NCBI GenBank assembly: GCA_933207985.1
Contig: OW240915.1
Coordinates: 272,444,946 to 272,508,945, forward strand
Origin: Pelobates cultripes
Taxonomy: Eukaryota > Chordata > Amphibia > Anura > Pelobatidae
Reading direction: 5' to 3'
Length of the DNA: 64,000 nt
The notes under the pieces were generated by a model. It was given only the letters and a program-made list of their open reading frames with translations. It made no database searches and was not told where the DNA came from. This document shows, in pieces, positions 22,261-34,506 of this stretch; within the stretch, counting starts at the first letter, position 1, and every line of letters starts with the position of its first letter. The translations under genes were made by a program, and so were the position numbers.

Positions 22261-22499
22261 GGTTCAGTAGTATAGAGAAGAAGAGCAGTGATCTACAGCT
22301 GATGTCCTTGTTTACTAGCGCTTCCAGTCTTGTCAGTGGCTGAATTGCTATTTAGTGTTTTAGCACACCACCTCTACGTGGCTGTCTATCGAGTCTTGGC
22401 CTAAGTACACATGTCCCTTGGAATGGCATGGCATTAGATGGTTGTTAACTAATACTCATTTAACATTTCGAAATATTCCTATGGGTAGAACATATAAAA
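22261..22499. other. Anonymous stretch before LINE copy B
   Basis: No domain or repeat recognised. The exact 3' boundary of the LINE is somewhere in about 22400-22600 because no poly(A) or target duplication was found. Confidence 0.3.
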
Positions 22500-22612
22500 C
22501 ATATATGGAACTAAACCTGGCGTCCAGTGGTGCAGTATGTCGGTGTAGCCCGGCCGAGAGTCGTCGTGTGTCCCCTCCGCCCCCCCTCCCATGTGTGTGC
22601 TTGAGTCTCTTG

Positions 22613-25600
22613 TCAACCCGCCGTGTTTTCCTGATATTGTTCCCATAACTCCCAAGTTCTGTTGAACTTTTTAGTGGTGTGTCTGACTAGGGAGGTTAGT
22701 CTATCCATTAGGTAATTGTCTTTTATCTTTGCTAGGACCAGGGCCACTGGGGGTAATTCCGGGCATCGTCACTTCTGTGCTAACGCCCTGCGTGCCGCTA
22801 AGTAAATCATGTTTAATAATTGTTGCTCTGGGCGTGGGAGGCCGACCGTTGGTCTGGAGAGTAGGCAGGCCCAGGGGTCTAGCTGTAGCGGCCTCTGCAG
22901 TATGTTTGTGCTCAGGCTGATAATTTGAACCCAGTATGCTTGTACCAAGGGGCACTTCCACCACATATGCACGTAGGTGCCTCGTTCCCCGCAACCGTAC
23001 CAGCATTGATCTGTGGCAGTGATCTGCATGCGGTATTGTTTTAATGGTGTGGTGTACCACCTGAAAAGTGTTTTAAATTATTGTTCTTGAAGGGTGACAC
23101 ATATTGATGTTCTGGCTGTGGCCTCCCATATATCTTGCCAGTCGGAGCCCTCTAATGTCTCACCCAGGTCCGTCTCCCACTGATCCGTGTAACGTAATTC
23201 CCCCCATTCTTTGGCCTCCCCGCTGAGATGTGAGTACAATAATGATATGAGTCCTTTGGGGTGTGTTTCTTGGTAGCATATATTCTCGAACCAGGTGAGG
23301 GGGAGGGTGGCTATCTCTTTGACTTCCTTTGAACTAGCGAAGTCTCGTAATTGGAGGTAGTGGAAGAAATCCCTGGTTGTTAGGGGGGATTGTACCCTGA
23401 GCTGATCGTAAGTGACTATTTGATCGTTTTTGTATAGGTGGCAGTATCTCTGTATACCTGCCCTCTCGATGCCACTAAAGTCGCCTGCTGTCATACCCGG
23501 TTGGAAGGATCGGTTCCGAAGTACAGGGGACATTGGGGAGGGGAACCTGCTTAAAGAGTACTTGACTGCTATTTGGTCCCATATTCTCAGGGAATTTGTT
23601 ATTGCTGGACAGGTTACTCTGGGGAGTGCTCTGTGTGCCCTATGTAACCAGAGGTAGAATTGTGGGAGATCTTGCCCATTAGTGATGTCTCAAGTTCCAC
23701 CCACCGTCGGGTGTCCGGGGTGGAGTGCCAGTATGCGATTTGCGCTGTCTGCGCCGCTAGGTAGTATATGTACAAGTTCGGTAGTCCCAGTCCCCCTCTG
23801 TCTTTGGGCCGGTATAGGAGTTTTCTAGCTATTCTGGGCCGTTTCTTTTGCCAGATGAACATGTCTATTGCCTTTTGAAGTGTGGTTAGGTCACTCCTTT
23901 TGATCGGTGTGGGCAGGGCCTGGAACAGGAACAGTATTCTAGGGAGAATGTTCATTTTAACTGAGTGGAGTCTACCTAGCCATGAAATGGGTTTGTCTGT
24001 CCACTGCTCCAGGTCCCTTATAAGTGTACGGATCAATGGGGAGTAGTTTGTGTCGTGTAAGTGTTCGTGCTGCGCCGTGAGTTTGATCCCTAAATAGGGT
24101 ATGTTGTCGGCTGTGGTGGGCAGATGGTATCTATTCTGTATAGTAACTCTGTCCTGTGTCTGGAGATGGAATGGTAGTGCCATGGATTTGGTGAGGTTCA
24201 CTCTGTAACCCGCTTGGGTTCCATAGTTGTCTAGGAGTTCTGTCAGGTATTCCATGGAGGTCAGAGGGTCTGTGAGGGTCAGCATTACGTCGTCCGCATA
24301 TGCAGAGACTTTGAAGGTTTTTCCCCCAGCCCGTATTCCGTGTATGTGTGGATGTTGGCGTATGGCTTGTAGGAGCGGTTCTAGGGAAATAGCGAACAAT
24401 AGTGGGGAGAGAGGACAGCCCTGCCGTGTGCCGTTGTGAAGGTGGAAGGGGGTCTTAGTGGCTCCTGCTATTAGGGTTTGGGCCCTTAGGTTGGTATATA
24501 GGGCGCGTGTGGCCTGGATGTATGTCCCCGGGAAGCCCCATTCCTCCAGCAGGCCAAACAGGTATGGCCATTGCACCCTGTCAAAGGCCTTCTCCGCGTC
24601 CAGGGACAAGGCCAATGAAGGCCGCTCAGACATTTGCCTGTACCATGTGAGCACCGCCCCCCTGCGTGTGTTTTCGTACAGTTGCCTACCGGGTATAAAC
24701 CCCACCTGATCGGGGTGAATCAGGCGTGTGAGCATTGGCGCTAACCTGGCCGCCAGGATTTTTGCGTAGATTTTGAGGTCCAAATTGATCAGTGAAATGG
24801 GTCTATAATTTGCTGCCAATTCGGCATCTTTCCCGGGTTTGGGGATAAGCGTGATGTTGGCCAATGCCATGTCCGCATCCGGCTCACCGCCTGTCATGAA
24901 GTGGTTATATAAAGAGGTAAGGTGGGGGGCCAATTCTTCCTTGAATTTCTTGTAATACCCTATGTCGTACCCATCGGGGCCTGGGGCTTTGTTCCCTTTT
25001 AAGATCGCGATTGCCTTTTCTACCTCTGGTTGTGTTATTGGTTCTTGTAGGTCTGTGATATCGGTGTGTGTCAGCGCAGGGAGTTTAATGCCGGCTAGGA
25101 GTGTGCGCAGTGAGGAACATATTTGTTCTGGCGTGTTTTGTGCAAGTGGTGTCTGCCCGTATAGGTTCGAGTAAAATTCTGTGAACACCCTGTTTATTTC
25201 TTGGGGAGTTGTTGCAATTCCTTGGGTAAGTGTGCGTATTTTCATGATGGGTTTGTGGTCCCCGCGGGGGCGTAGAGCTCTGGCTAATAGGGAGTCCATT
25301 TTGTTGGACTTTTCATAGAACAGTCGCCTAGACCTCTGGATGGAGTGTGCCACCCCCTCGAGCAGGATACTCCTAATCGATTGTCTCAATGCGGTGAGTT
25401 CTGTTAATTTGTCCGCCGTGGGGTTGTGTTTGTGCTGTTGTTCCGCTTTTCTCAGAGCATTCTGAGATTCTATCAGTGCCCGTGTGTTGCACTTTTTTTT
25501 GTGTGTTGCTGCTTTGATGAAGTGTCCTCTTACGACCGCTTTATGAGCCGCCCATACCGCCACTGGGTTGACTTCTGGCGTGTTGTTGTGTGTGAAGTAT

Positions 25601-26410
25601 TCTGTGAGGAGAGTGCGCGTGTCGTCGCATATAGGGTCGCTATTTAACAGACTTGTGTTAAGGCGCCATGTCCAAGTGGCGGAGTATTTGAGTTTGTCCA
25701 ACGTGACAGATACGTCTGCGTGGTCCGACCATGTAATACTGCCTATGTCAGTATGTATAAGTTTGGACATCCCTACCCCATTGAGGAAAATGTGGTCAAT
25801 TCTGGAGTATGTTCCGTGGGGTGTCGAATAGAACGTGTAGTCACGTATGTCTGGGTGTTGGAGCCTCCAGGCGTCTAAGAGTTGTGTGTCGGTGAGGAAT
25901 CTGTGCAACAACTTATCCTGTGCACCTCTCCCATGGGACCTGGGTGAGCCTGTTTTCGAGCTTCTATCAATCGCTGGACATGGGACAGCATTAAAGTCAC
26001 CCCCCACTAGCGTTATCCCTCCCCCACCGGCTTGTATTATTGTCCTGAGCGTGTCCCAATATGTTGGGTCTGGTAGGTTAGGAGATTCTAACGATTCTTA
26101 TTTTCGTGCTATGGATTGTGCCTGTTAGGGCGATGTAGCGGCCCTCCGGGTCAGCTAGTGTCTCAGTGACGTGGAGTGGGCTGTTTTTGTGTACCAGTAT
26201 TGCCACCCCGGCTCGCTTGTGGAGCGCTCTCGCCTCGTGGGTCTGTGGGAAATGTCTGTCTTTCAGGGTTATTGACGCTGACCTAGGAATGTGGGTTTCT
26301 TGGATAAGGGCAAGGTCGATTTTGCGTGATTTTAGGTCTCTCAGTAATAGCCTACGTTTGTTCGGGGTATTAAGTCCCTTAACGTTGAGTGAAGCGACCT
26401 TGACGGCCAT
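22613..26410 (-). pseudogene. LINE copy B ORF2 (endonuclease-reverse transcriptase)
   Basis: Starts MAVKVASLNVKGLN at 26410. Endonuclease motifs IQETH, GGDFNAV and SDHADVSVT, reverse transcriptase motifs NKAPGPDGYD, PISLIN, LSLDAEKAFDRVQW, NGTRQGCPLSPLLF and YADDVMLTL, and the finger CWYGCGERGTYVHMWWKC are all present. Lesions in order: a frameshift near 26090 (IRIVRIS then stop, where NIYAPN is expected), a frameshift near 23675 (after LETSLMG), TAA at 23078-23080 after LQEQ, and TGA at about 22767 after RRALAQK in place of TGG. The natural end is TGA at 22613. The central 797-codon frame (26007-23614) is intact and includes the catalytic YADD. Confidence 0.92.
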
Positions 26411-27664
26411 TCGTGTGGGGTGTGGTGGTGTGTTCGTGTGAGCACCTACTTTGTTGTGTGGTCTGTGTCCCTCTAGCCGTGGGTGGATCCCCCTCGCCCG
26501 GGCTGCAGGCAGCAGCAGTCACGCACCGTAGTGTGGCCACGTAGGCGCTTCGTGGGTAACCTCTACTGCAGAAGGAAAGTACACCGTTAACTCTCAGATC
26601 AAAAGCATAAACATAAACAAAAACAAAAACAAGTATAAACACAAATCAAGACTCCGGTCTTACACCCTGCCGGAGACCGCTGGGGGCGTGGGCTCCCTTG
26701 TCCGAATAGCGTGTAGTGCCGGACGTAACTATGTACAGGAAGTGTGAGACGTGTATTTGTATTAGTGTGTCTGATAACTTGGGGCCTCAGTGAGGTTGCC
26801 GGTTGCGGTTCTCCCGTACCAGGTCTAGTACTGCTACGGGCAGATCCGCAGGTGTCGCCGGCTCTAAGGCAGTGTGTGTGGTGTCTATTAAGGCGCAGCA
26901 GGTACAGCTGCGGTGGTGTATGTGCTGTGTCGTTGGCCTGTGGCTTGCATGTGTCGGTGGGCAAGCAGGCATTTGCGTTTGTCATCATCTTTTGGAACCG
27001 GGAATGAGCATATGTTCCCGTGTTACCTTATGGGGTGTGGTGCAGTGGTAGTATGGAGGCTAGGTCCCATAGCGGGGGTATCATTATGCTCCAGGCTTAG
27101 GGCTGAATTGTGGCATGGGTTTTTTTTTTTCCTTCCCCACCCCTCCCTCCCCCTTCCCCCTTCCTCCCTTGTGTGTAAGGAACCGTGTTTTGTTGTTTGT
27201 TTTATCCCCCTCTAAAGTCAGTCTTGGCATGCGTGTGGAGGTGCTGTGTTTGGTTACCAATCCTGTCCCTCCCTTGTGTGTTTGGGGGAGTACTGGTTAG
27301 CCCATTTCTCTGAGTGTCTCTATACCTCCCACCTGGACCGTGAAGTCCCACTCATACGACCTGGCAGGAGGTGTCTTTTCCCGCTCTTCGTTGCGGATCG
27401 TGATGGGTGGTCAATAGATATGGTCTCAGTGTCCGGTCTCAGTCCTTTTTCAGTATGTCCACGGTGTTATAGTCTAAACATCATTTCTCGTTGTCCTGCT
27501 ACCTTAGCTTGAGGCAATGGGGTTATGGAGCAAGTCTGTCGGGGCCTGGTGTTGGGTGGGAGGAGCTAGCTGTAGTACTCGGTTTGGGTAAGTCCATTCT
27601 GTGTTGGGTGCGGAGTTAACCCCTTGACATCTCTGTGGGGGACCTAGCCGCTGTCGTGCCTTCT
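26411..27664 (-). other. LINE copy B inter-ORF spacer
   Basis: About 1.25 kb without conserved frame. In the element's sense strand it is rich in C and A, the reverse of copy A's T+G-rich spacer. No similarity to copy A's spacer was evident by eye. Confidence 0.6.
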
Positions 27665-28759
27665 TTATGGTCTCTGAGCTGGTGGTTGGTCACTCCTTCC
27701 GTGATCATCGGTGGAACCCATTCTTTGTCTCTTGGGGGGTGAGCGTCTTCTCTGTTCCCTCGGGGGTCTCGTGCAGGTCTGCGCTGGGTCCATGGCGTAC
27801 CAATCCATGATGCGCACCTCTGTGAGTTTCAGTGCTCTGATGAAGGGTGACACATCCCTGTGTTCTGCTATGATGTGGTTGGTCCCTTTAAGTGTAACAA
27901 TAAGGGCTAAGGGGAAGCCCTATCTATATTTGATGTTTCTGGCCCGCAGTTGGTCTGTGATCGGCTTTAGGTGTCGCCTTGCTTGTAGAGTGAGCCATGA
28001 GAGATCTTGGTAAATCTGGATCTCGTGCCCGTGGAACAGCAGTGGTGGCTCGGTGTCTCTGAGCTTCTTTAGTATACGCTCTTTATCTGTGAAGTAATGT
28101 AGGCGACATATGATATCTCTTGGGGTGTCTCCATTGTTACTTTTGGGTCTTAGGGAGCGGTGCGCTCTGTCAAAGTGGATCGGTGCTGATGGAGGTTTTT
28201 CTAATATTAAATTGAATAACTCTTGCAGGGATGCTTGAATGTTTTCAGCCTCAGTTTCAGATAGGCCCTTTATCCTGAGGTTATTCCTGCGCCCCCTATT
28301 GTCAATATCATCCAATGATCTCTGCAGCTGTGACATTTGGGTGTCATGGGCATCAATACGGTCTGAGAGGGCTGTAAGTTGGGCCTGTACTCGTCCCCTA
28401 TCCCCCTCTAAGTCTTGGACCCGGAGGCCTACCTGCCTGATGTCTGCGCCCAGTCCCTCCATCTTGTGCTGGAATGAAAACTCTAGTTTTTGCAGCATAG
28501 CAGTGAGGTCTGCCTTAGATGGCAAATTCTTAAGCAGTTCCTTGATGTCTGGATCCGTTGAGGTTAATGATGCCTCAGATGCAGCTGGGATGGAGGGGTT
28601 AGAGAGGCGGTCTCCTGCCGCCGGCGCCATATTCATCTCTCCTCGCTCCGCCATGCGGCCGACGTGGTCTTTAAAGAATTTTGTAACCGAGCCCGGTTTC
28701 TCGGCGGGTTCATTCCCGCTGCTGGTGTGGGCGCTCTGCGTCCGTTTGGGGTTCCCCAT
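27665..28759 (-). pseudogene. LINE copy B ORF1 (RNA-binding protein)
   Basis: A 364-codon frame starting MGNPKRTQSAH. The N-terminal third is low-complexity and charged. Residues roughly 75-165 are heptad-like (DIRQVGLRVQDLEGDRGR.. LSDRIDAHDTQMSQLQRSL), the coiled coil used for trimerisation. The RRM follows from RGRRNNLRIKGL, then a C-terminal domain (EIQIYQDLSWLTLQARRHLKPI) and a basic tail (PPREQRRRSPPKRQR). One in-frame TAG at 27920-27922 replaces the tryptophan found in copy A (KYAWG); the frame resumes directly as GFPLALIV. ORF1p binds LINE RNA cooperatively in the cytoplasmic RNP. One nonsense change from open. Confidence 0.88.
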
Positions 28760-28862
28760 TGTTGTCGGCGCTTGTGTCCCGGCTTATTTTACTGCCTGCA
28801 ATGCCGGAGCCGCTCAAACATGCGGCCATCTCTGTGAACGGTCGGCCACGCCCCCCCTGAAC
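28760..28862 (-). other. LINE copy B 5' UTR
   Basis: A short G+C-rich leader between the putative element start (GGGGGGCGTGGCC) and the ORF1 ATG. A G-rich 5' start is usual for frog L1-type LINEs. No target duplication was recognised beyond it. Confidence 0.5.
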
Positions 28863-28929
28863 CGCAATTTTTTAAAACTAAACAGATTTAAATTTGTTAA
28901 CCTTCTTCATAACTAAAATCATATTCGTT

Positions 28930-29215
28930 TATTAATATTGTAGCTTTCCTCTGCACTTTTTCTGTTGTCATAGTATTCTTCTTAAGAACAGATGTCCAAA
29001 ACTGCACGGCATATTCAAGGTGTGGTCTTACCATTGATTTATAAAATTATAAAATTATAATTTAATCCTGAAAAGTAATGCTAATTTGTATGCATGACAA
29101 CTGCTGAAATTGCATATTGTTTCCTAGTTTGTCTATAACAATACCCAAATCATTCTCATGCATCATTATCCATAATGCACTACCATTTAGTGTGTATTTT
29201 GATCTGCCACAAAAT
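28930..29215. mobile_element. CR1-like LINE fragment (tentative)
   Basis: The stretch with TCTTAAGAACAGATGTCC, CAAAACTGCACGGCATATTC, AAGGTGTGGTCTTACC and CCATTTAGTGTGTATTTTG reads like a degenerate CR1-type repeat common in tetrapods. No open frame remains. The call rests on recalled word similarity, so it is tentative. Confidence 0.45.
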
Positions 29216-29221
29216 TAAAAT

Positions 29222-29800
29222 CGCATGTCTAATATCGTGTAGGTCTTCCTCATTCTGTCAAAACAGCTCTGATGCTTTGAGGCATGGACTCAAGACCTCT
29301 GAACTTTTCGTGTGGTAACTGGAACCAAGACATTAGCAGCATATCCTACAAGTTGTGAGGTGGGGCCTCCATGGATCGGAGTTGTTGTTATAGCACATCC
29401 CATAGATGCTCAGTTGGATTGATATCTGGGGAATTTAGAGGCCAAGGCAACACCTTGAACTATTTGTCATGTTCCTTAAACCATTTCTAAACAATTTATG
29501 CAGTGTGGCATGGTGCATTATCCTTCTGAAAAGAAGACACTGCTATCAGGGAGCAACCACTGCCATGAAGGGGTTTTGTGGTCTGCAACAATCTCTAGGT
29601 AGGTGGTACATGTCAAAGTAACATTCACATGAATGCCAGGAGCCAAGGTTACCCAGCACAATATTGCCCTGAACATAACACTGCCTCTACCGGCCTGCCA
29701 TTTTCCCATAATGCATCCTGCTGCCATCTCTTCACCAGGTAATTAACGCACATTCACCTGATCAAAATGAAAATACGATTCTTCACAATAAATAGTTGAG
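29222..29800 (-). pseudogene. Tc1-like transposase relic
   Basis: Read on the minus strand this gives pieces of a Tc1/mariner transposase C-terminus: CIMGKWQAGRGSVMFRAIL, an H-A-TA-like block near 29510, SP-like codons for the DLNPIE region around 29430, then SMEAPPHNL and a SWFQLP/RGLESMPQ-like end near 29280. Many stops and frameshifts. It is a different subfamily from the element at 1264-12742. Terminal repeats were not found. Confidence 0.6.
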
Positions 29801-30382
29801 AATTATAGAAAACAAACTAGGCAACAATGTGAAATGTTAATTAGCAGCTGCTAAGGCCATTAAGGTATTGCCTTGCATGAAAACCTATACACAAAAACTG
29901 TTTCATTAAGCTAAAGTTGTTTTTTGTCTATAGTGCCCATTTCAAATTTTTAAATCTGTTTACTTTAGAAAAACAGTGCCTCAGAGGGGATAAGATAGCA
30001 TTATACAAATAATATAATTTAATACAAATAATATTTTAGCTAATATCAACCATTTAAATTATTTTATTACATGGGAAGAGGGACATCCACGGGCACCACA
30101 TTTGCCTCCAGTTATGCCAACACCTACATGAGGAGATGGGAAGATCTCTTTGTGTGTTCTGGCCATGACTGATAGGCATCCTTGGTGCTCTGGCCATGTT
30201 GTTTTGATGTTTTCATTATTATTTGGAAAGGGAGCAATTAATTATTTGATAATTTTGTAAAATACATTTTAACAATCATTTCAATCTCAAATTTACTTAC
30301 CCCAGCATGAAATAAAAAACAGATTGACTTCCTGTATGTCACTCTTTTGGGTGTGGTAAGGGAAGTCATTACTAAATGTTTC
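29801..30382. other. Anonymous A+T-rich stretch
   Basis: No domain or repeat recognised. Confidence 0.35.
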
Positions 30383-30464
30383 TTTAACCCCGTAAGGACC
30401 AAACTTCAGGAATAAAAGGGAATCATGACATGTCACACATGTCATGTGTCCTTAAGGGGTTAAA
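30383..30464. mobile_element. 82-bp MITE
   Basis: TTTAACCCCGTAAGGACC at the left pairs with the right end GTCCTTAAGGGGTTAAA, and the core CATGACATGTCA / CACATGTCATG is palindromic as well. A compact hairpin of the kind scattered through frog genomes; related ends occur at 40329 (TTTAACCCCTTAGTGACC). Confidence 0.75.
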
Positions 30465-30599
30465 CCAACAGATGGCAACAGCTATGTCCACAGGAAAAGC
30501 TGTCACCATCAACCATGGCTGAGAGGAATAGCTAGTCAAAAGTCAACTAAAGAGAATAAAATGTAATTGTTCCAACACTCCGAACATTAACACCCAAGC

Positions 30600-31720
30600 T
30601 GGGCATGGTAAACACAAATGGATTCAAAGGGGAAATAATAAAAACAGTATAGAGAAATAAATTAGGACAATGATTAAAAGGGATAGGAATTACCTCCTTA
30701 TGGATGTAGAAAAACTAAAAAAAAATTAGAGTCCTATCAATATGCGTTTATAACTAAATACAATACCCATTATAGGGAGATTCACTTTCATGCATGCTTA
30801 AAAACTAAGAAGAGAGGGGTGTAAACCCTAATCAGTGGGGCTGTCTCTTTCACATTAACAAAGAAATTGGGTGATAACGCAGGAATATTCCTAATATTAC
30901 AATGTGATGTTAACAATGAACCCTATACACTTATCAACATATATGGACCACACGACAACCAACTGGCCTTCCTAGACAAAGTACTTTCACTTCTTGCAAC
31001 CCAGCATAAATTTGGTGACATAATCATAGGTGGAGGCATAAATTTTCTACTAGACCACATGTTAGATACATCCTCTACTAATAGTAACCACGACTACCTC
31101 AAACAGACAATGTGCTATAGCAAACAAACTACGATAAAAGATCTTACAACACTGACTTATAGACGCATGGCAGATTTTACACCTAACAGAAGCAGACTAT
31201 TCCTTCCACTCCAGGGCCCATAATACCTACACAAGAATAGATAGTTTTATAATCCCTTCTACACTCACGCCAAAGGTACAGAGTACAGAAATAGGGTTGA
31301 TCTTGTGGTCAAATCACCCCCCTATTATCATCTCACTGAAAGAAAAATTTCCGAGGGTAGGCTCTGGGTCGTGGAGACTTAGTGACACACTACTTCAAGA
31401 CCACTCTATAGTTGCAAAAGTGAAGGAGGACCTGAAGACTTATTTCACTCACAGTAACACCACAGACACAAGTACAGAATACACTACTATCATACAAGAG
31501 TTAACAGATTTGATGCACAAAAACAAACACAATCCCTCACAGACCAATCTAAGTAACTTAATCAACCTATAAGCACAACTTAAGGACCTAGAACTAGAAA
31601 ACAAAACACCCACATCCTCAGAAAATGTAAACACAAATTTTTCACCCGAAGCAATAAAACTGGGGCCCTACAGGTATCACAATTGAAAGCACTAATTGCC
31701 AATACCAAAATATCCTATAC
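30600..31720 (+). pseudogene. L1-type LINE ORF2 endonuclease fragment
   Basis: Plus-strand frames encode TKKRGV, then ISGAVSFTLTKKLGDNAG, YTLINIYGPHDNQLAF, IIIGGGINFLLDH, then WSNHPPIIISLKE and GSGSWRLSDTLLQD with a following YFTHSNT. These match the APE endonuclease region of L1-type ORF2 in order (VNTNG, KRGV, N.Y.P, GGD.N, SDH, WRLN). Catalytic GGDFN reads GGGIN and SDH reads SNH, so it is inactive. Frameshifts and a stop near 31571 break the frame. Ends are not defined. It is more diverged than copies A and B. Confidence 0.75.
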
Positions 31721-31892
31721 ACAAAGTCCCACTAAAGGCATCCACTAGCTCCCTCTGACAGCCTGTGGGCATTAGCCCTAACCCCCTGCCAGCACATGGG
31801 CTACTAGCCCTGCTCCTTGCCAGCCTGTGGGTACAGAGTGCATGGCATGGGGGGCGACAGCATTTACCCTGGACAGCTTGCTGCACACATAC

Positions 31893-31897
31893 CATTA

Positions 31898-31935
<38 letters not shown>

Positions 31936-31950
31936 TATTATTATTATATT
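31893..31950. repeat. (ATT)n microsatellite
   Basis: A run of ATT/TTA triplets from 31898 to 31945 with one interruption. Similar shorter tracts follow near 32049-32078. Reading frames through it encode poly-Ile/Leu/Tyr and are not genes. Confidence 0.9.
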
Positions 31951-31999
31951 GTGTGTTTTTTTTATTTGTACTAGAAGTGGTAGCGATATATTTTTTTAG

Positions 32000-33966
32000 A
32001 TTTTATTTTGGCCATTTAATATTTGATCCAGTATTATTTCATTTATTTATTATTATTATTATGATGATGATTATTATTTTAGTGTGTGTCAAATATGTTG
32101 GAATTGTGCAGAAACGCGCCGTATTTCTTTACAGATCTTTTTAGAAAAAAAACAAAAAAACAACAAAACAAAAACAAATTAACACTTGACAGGGTTTTGT
32201 TCATAATCGAGATATTTACATCTAAGCATACATTTTTGCATTTTTATTCTTTAGTTTTTCCTTGTTGTTATTATTATATATAATATTATATAAAATATAT
32301 ACTTTTTTTTAATAGTTATTATTTTTTACTTGGCTTATTTTATTTTTAACCAGATATGGTATTTGATTTACAAGAATTATTCCAGCTTCACTGACTTTTT
32401 ATCCATTATGTTAAATTTTTCAATGGAGAATGGTTATTGTTATACATTTCAGCTTTCATTTTAGCAAGTAAATAATGTATTTAGCTACCAGTTCACCTAT
32501 GTGTAATTCTGTATGTAACTATTCAACAATTTAGTATTAATAATTAAAAAAAAATTCAAGATGTAAACCAGTTCGTATGCAATCACTCCCTCCCCACCCC
32601 CCAACAAAAAAAAAAACCAAAAAACAGGTTTAGCAAATTGCTGTTGCATCTTGATAAGTGTGTACAGAATCTGATCTAATTTAAAAATAAATCTTAAATC
32701 ATGAGAGGTTTTTATTAAAAAAGATAAGGCCAAATGTCCCTTAATCTTCTGTCTGCCACTAATCTGTGACAATTTGCCTACGTGTGCTAGATGGTACATT
32801 TTGTAAGGCAACTTCCTCTTTGTATTGCTAGATAGCCAATGTATTTCTAACACATTAATCCCACTGCCACAGATATTTAAAATAATTATAGGTTTTATTT
32901 TCTTCTTGAAATTAACGTTATTATATTGGTTATTTCTATATTAAGAGATCAAGTATTTTGTTTATTAACATATGTTCTATTTAATGTTGGGGCATTTATT
33001 TTATAGCCATACTGTATTTAGTAGCAAGTGGATATTTGTGTATATACCTGATTTCCCAGTTTAACTGTTTCTTGTTCCACTCTGCCTAACATGCTATTGT
33101 CTGGATGGTGCCAAAGACAGGATTTAGAATAGCTGGGAATATAACGAAATAAAGGCAGCTCCCTCTCCTGTTTTGCATTCCCATTAGACACAAATATTAA
33201 ATGTCCTAAAGCATGGTTTTCGTTTAAAACCGTATTATGCACATTTACAGCTCAAACCATTTACACACCAATGCCAGGTTAATGTATCTCCCATCTATTG
33301 TGATACATGGGCCTCTGAAGGTTCTAATCTAATAGGTTTATAATTTTGTCAACAAGTGGCTTACATGCTAATAAATAATGAGTGATGTGTTCTCAGGTTT
33401 TGGATACATTCATTTCTCTTGATCACAAATTAAAGCATCATAATTAATTACCATCTCAAAAATAGTTATAGATCATACGAATCCACTGACTTATTATATT
33501 TTAAGGTTGGTTCGTGTTGTTTTATGTGCAATTAAGCACCTGTCTTATTTTAATTCTATTGTCTGAAAGCATATATTTGTTCTGGCTTTTAAAAATTGTT
33601 TATAGGCCTGGTTAATACATAATAAATAAATGTCGATATGATGACAAACCAAACACTGATATGTTTCTAAATTGCTATAAATTAGCTGTAATTTATATTT
33701 ATTTATTTATTTAACTGGTTGATTTTCCATTTTAAGGAATGCTTTCTCCACTTTTTGCAACCATGATGGCAAAATGATTTGATTCGATGATATATATGTT
33801 AAAATGACACGAACTCAAATCATCAATTGTTCACCCACTATGCAGTAAATTGGTTATATAAAGTCAATTAGCCGTGTAAGATTTTGGTTGCTGAGCAGAT
33901 TGTCAGCAGTTTATGAAAAATACAAAAAACAATGACACGATATACCTGCATTAAATGAAAGCATTT
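32000..33966. other. Low-repeat A+T-rich DNA upstream of the DLX6 exon
   Basis: No gene or transposon was recognised over nearly 2 kb, unusual for this window. It contains homeodomain-type cores (CATAATTAATTACCAT near 33440, TGCAATTAAGCACC near 33530) and more complex blocks at 33020-33250. If the DLX6 model is right this is intron 1. It may hold conserved regulatory elements, but that cannot be judged from one sequence. Confidence 0.35.
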
Positions 33967-34385
33967 TGCAATAATTAATTCCCAACACTAACATTCTAAA
34001 ACATACATACACAGACATTCACTGTTCAGACTGAAATACCATTGCAATAATTAATTCCTAGCATTAAAGATCTAAAACACACACACTCATAAACAGACAC
34101 ACACTTATTTAGTCTGAAATACATGTGCAATAATTAATCTCTATATTTAATATCCTAAAGCACATACACACAAAAACACACACACTATTTAGACTGAAAT
34201 ACTTGTGCAATAATTAATTCCTAAATTTAATATTCTAAAACACATACACACACACACACACACACACACTATTTAGACTGAAATACCTGTGCAATAATTA
34301 ATTCCTAAATTTAAAATGCTAAAACACACACACAAACACACACACACAACATACACTCACTATTTAGTCTGAAATACCTTGTCAA
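33967..34385. repeat. Tandem array of TAATTAAT-containing units
   Basis: Five units begin TGCAATAATTAAT at 33967, 34043, 34126, 34206 and 34290 (periods 76, 83, 80, 84). Each continues with a variable CTAAAACACA(CA)n tract and ends ATTTAGACTGAAATACC or a variant (the first unit ends TTCAGACTGAAATACC). A partial sixth begins at about 34381. Length differences come from the CA tract. Each unit has a TAATTA core, the consensus for Dlx and other homeodomain proteins. The array ends about 120 bases before the DLX6 exon. Confidence 0.92.
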
Positions 34386-34506
34386 TATTTGACTAATATA
34401 CATATAACTGAGCTATTACAATGCATTTTGTTGCCTCTCCAGTATGCATGCATATACATTTTTATTAGCAAAAGTGTAACTAATTTATTATTATTGTTTT
34501 GTACAG

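Larger units (their letters stand above)
22500..28860 (-). mobile_element. Tx1/L1-type LINE copy B, near full length
   Basis: Minus-strand element with a G-rich 5' start (GGTTCAGGGGGGGCGTGGCC near 28861), a short 5' UTR, ORF1 (28759-27665), a 1.25-kb spacer and ORF2 (26410-22613). It belongs to the same clade as copy A, but the ORF2 proteins differ at roughly half their positions, so these are distinct families. The 3' end is uncertain: neither a clear poly(A) nor a target duplication was seen, so it may be 3'-truncated or rearranged. Several lesions disable both frames. Confidence 0.88.

Noticed and set aside
28239..28916. 225-codon plus-strand frame
   Set aside because: Antisense shadow of LINE copy B ORF1.
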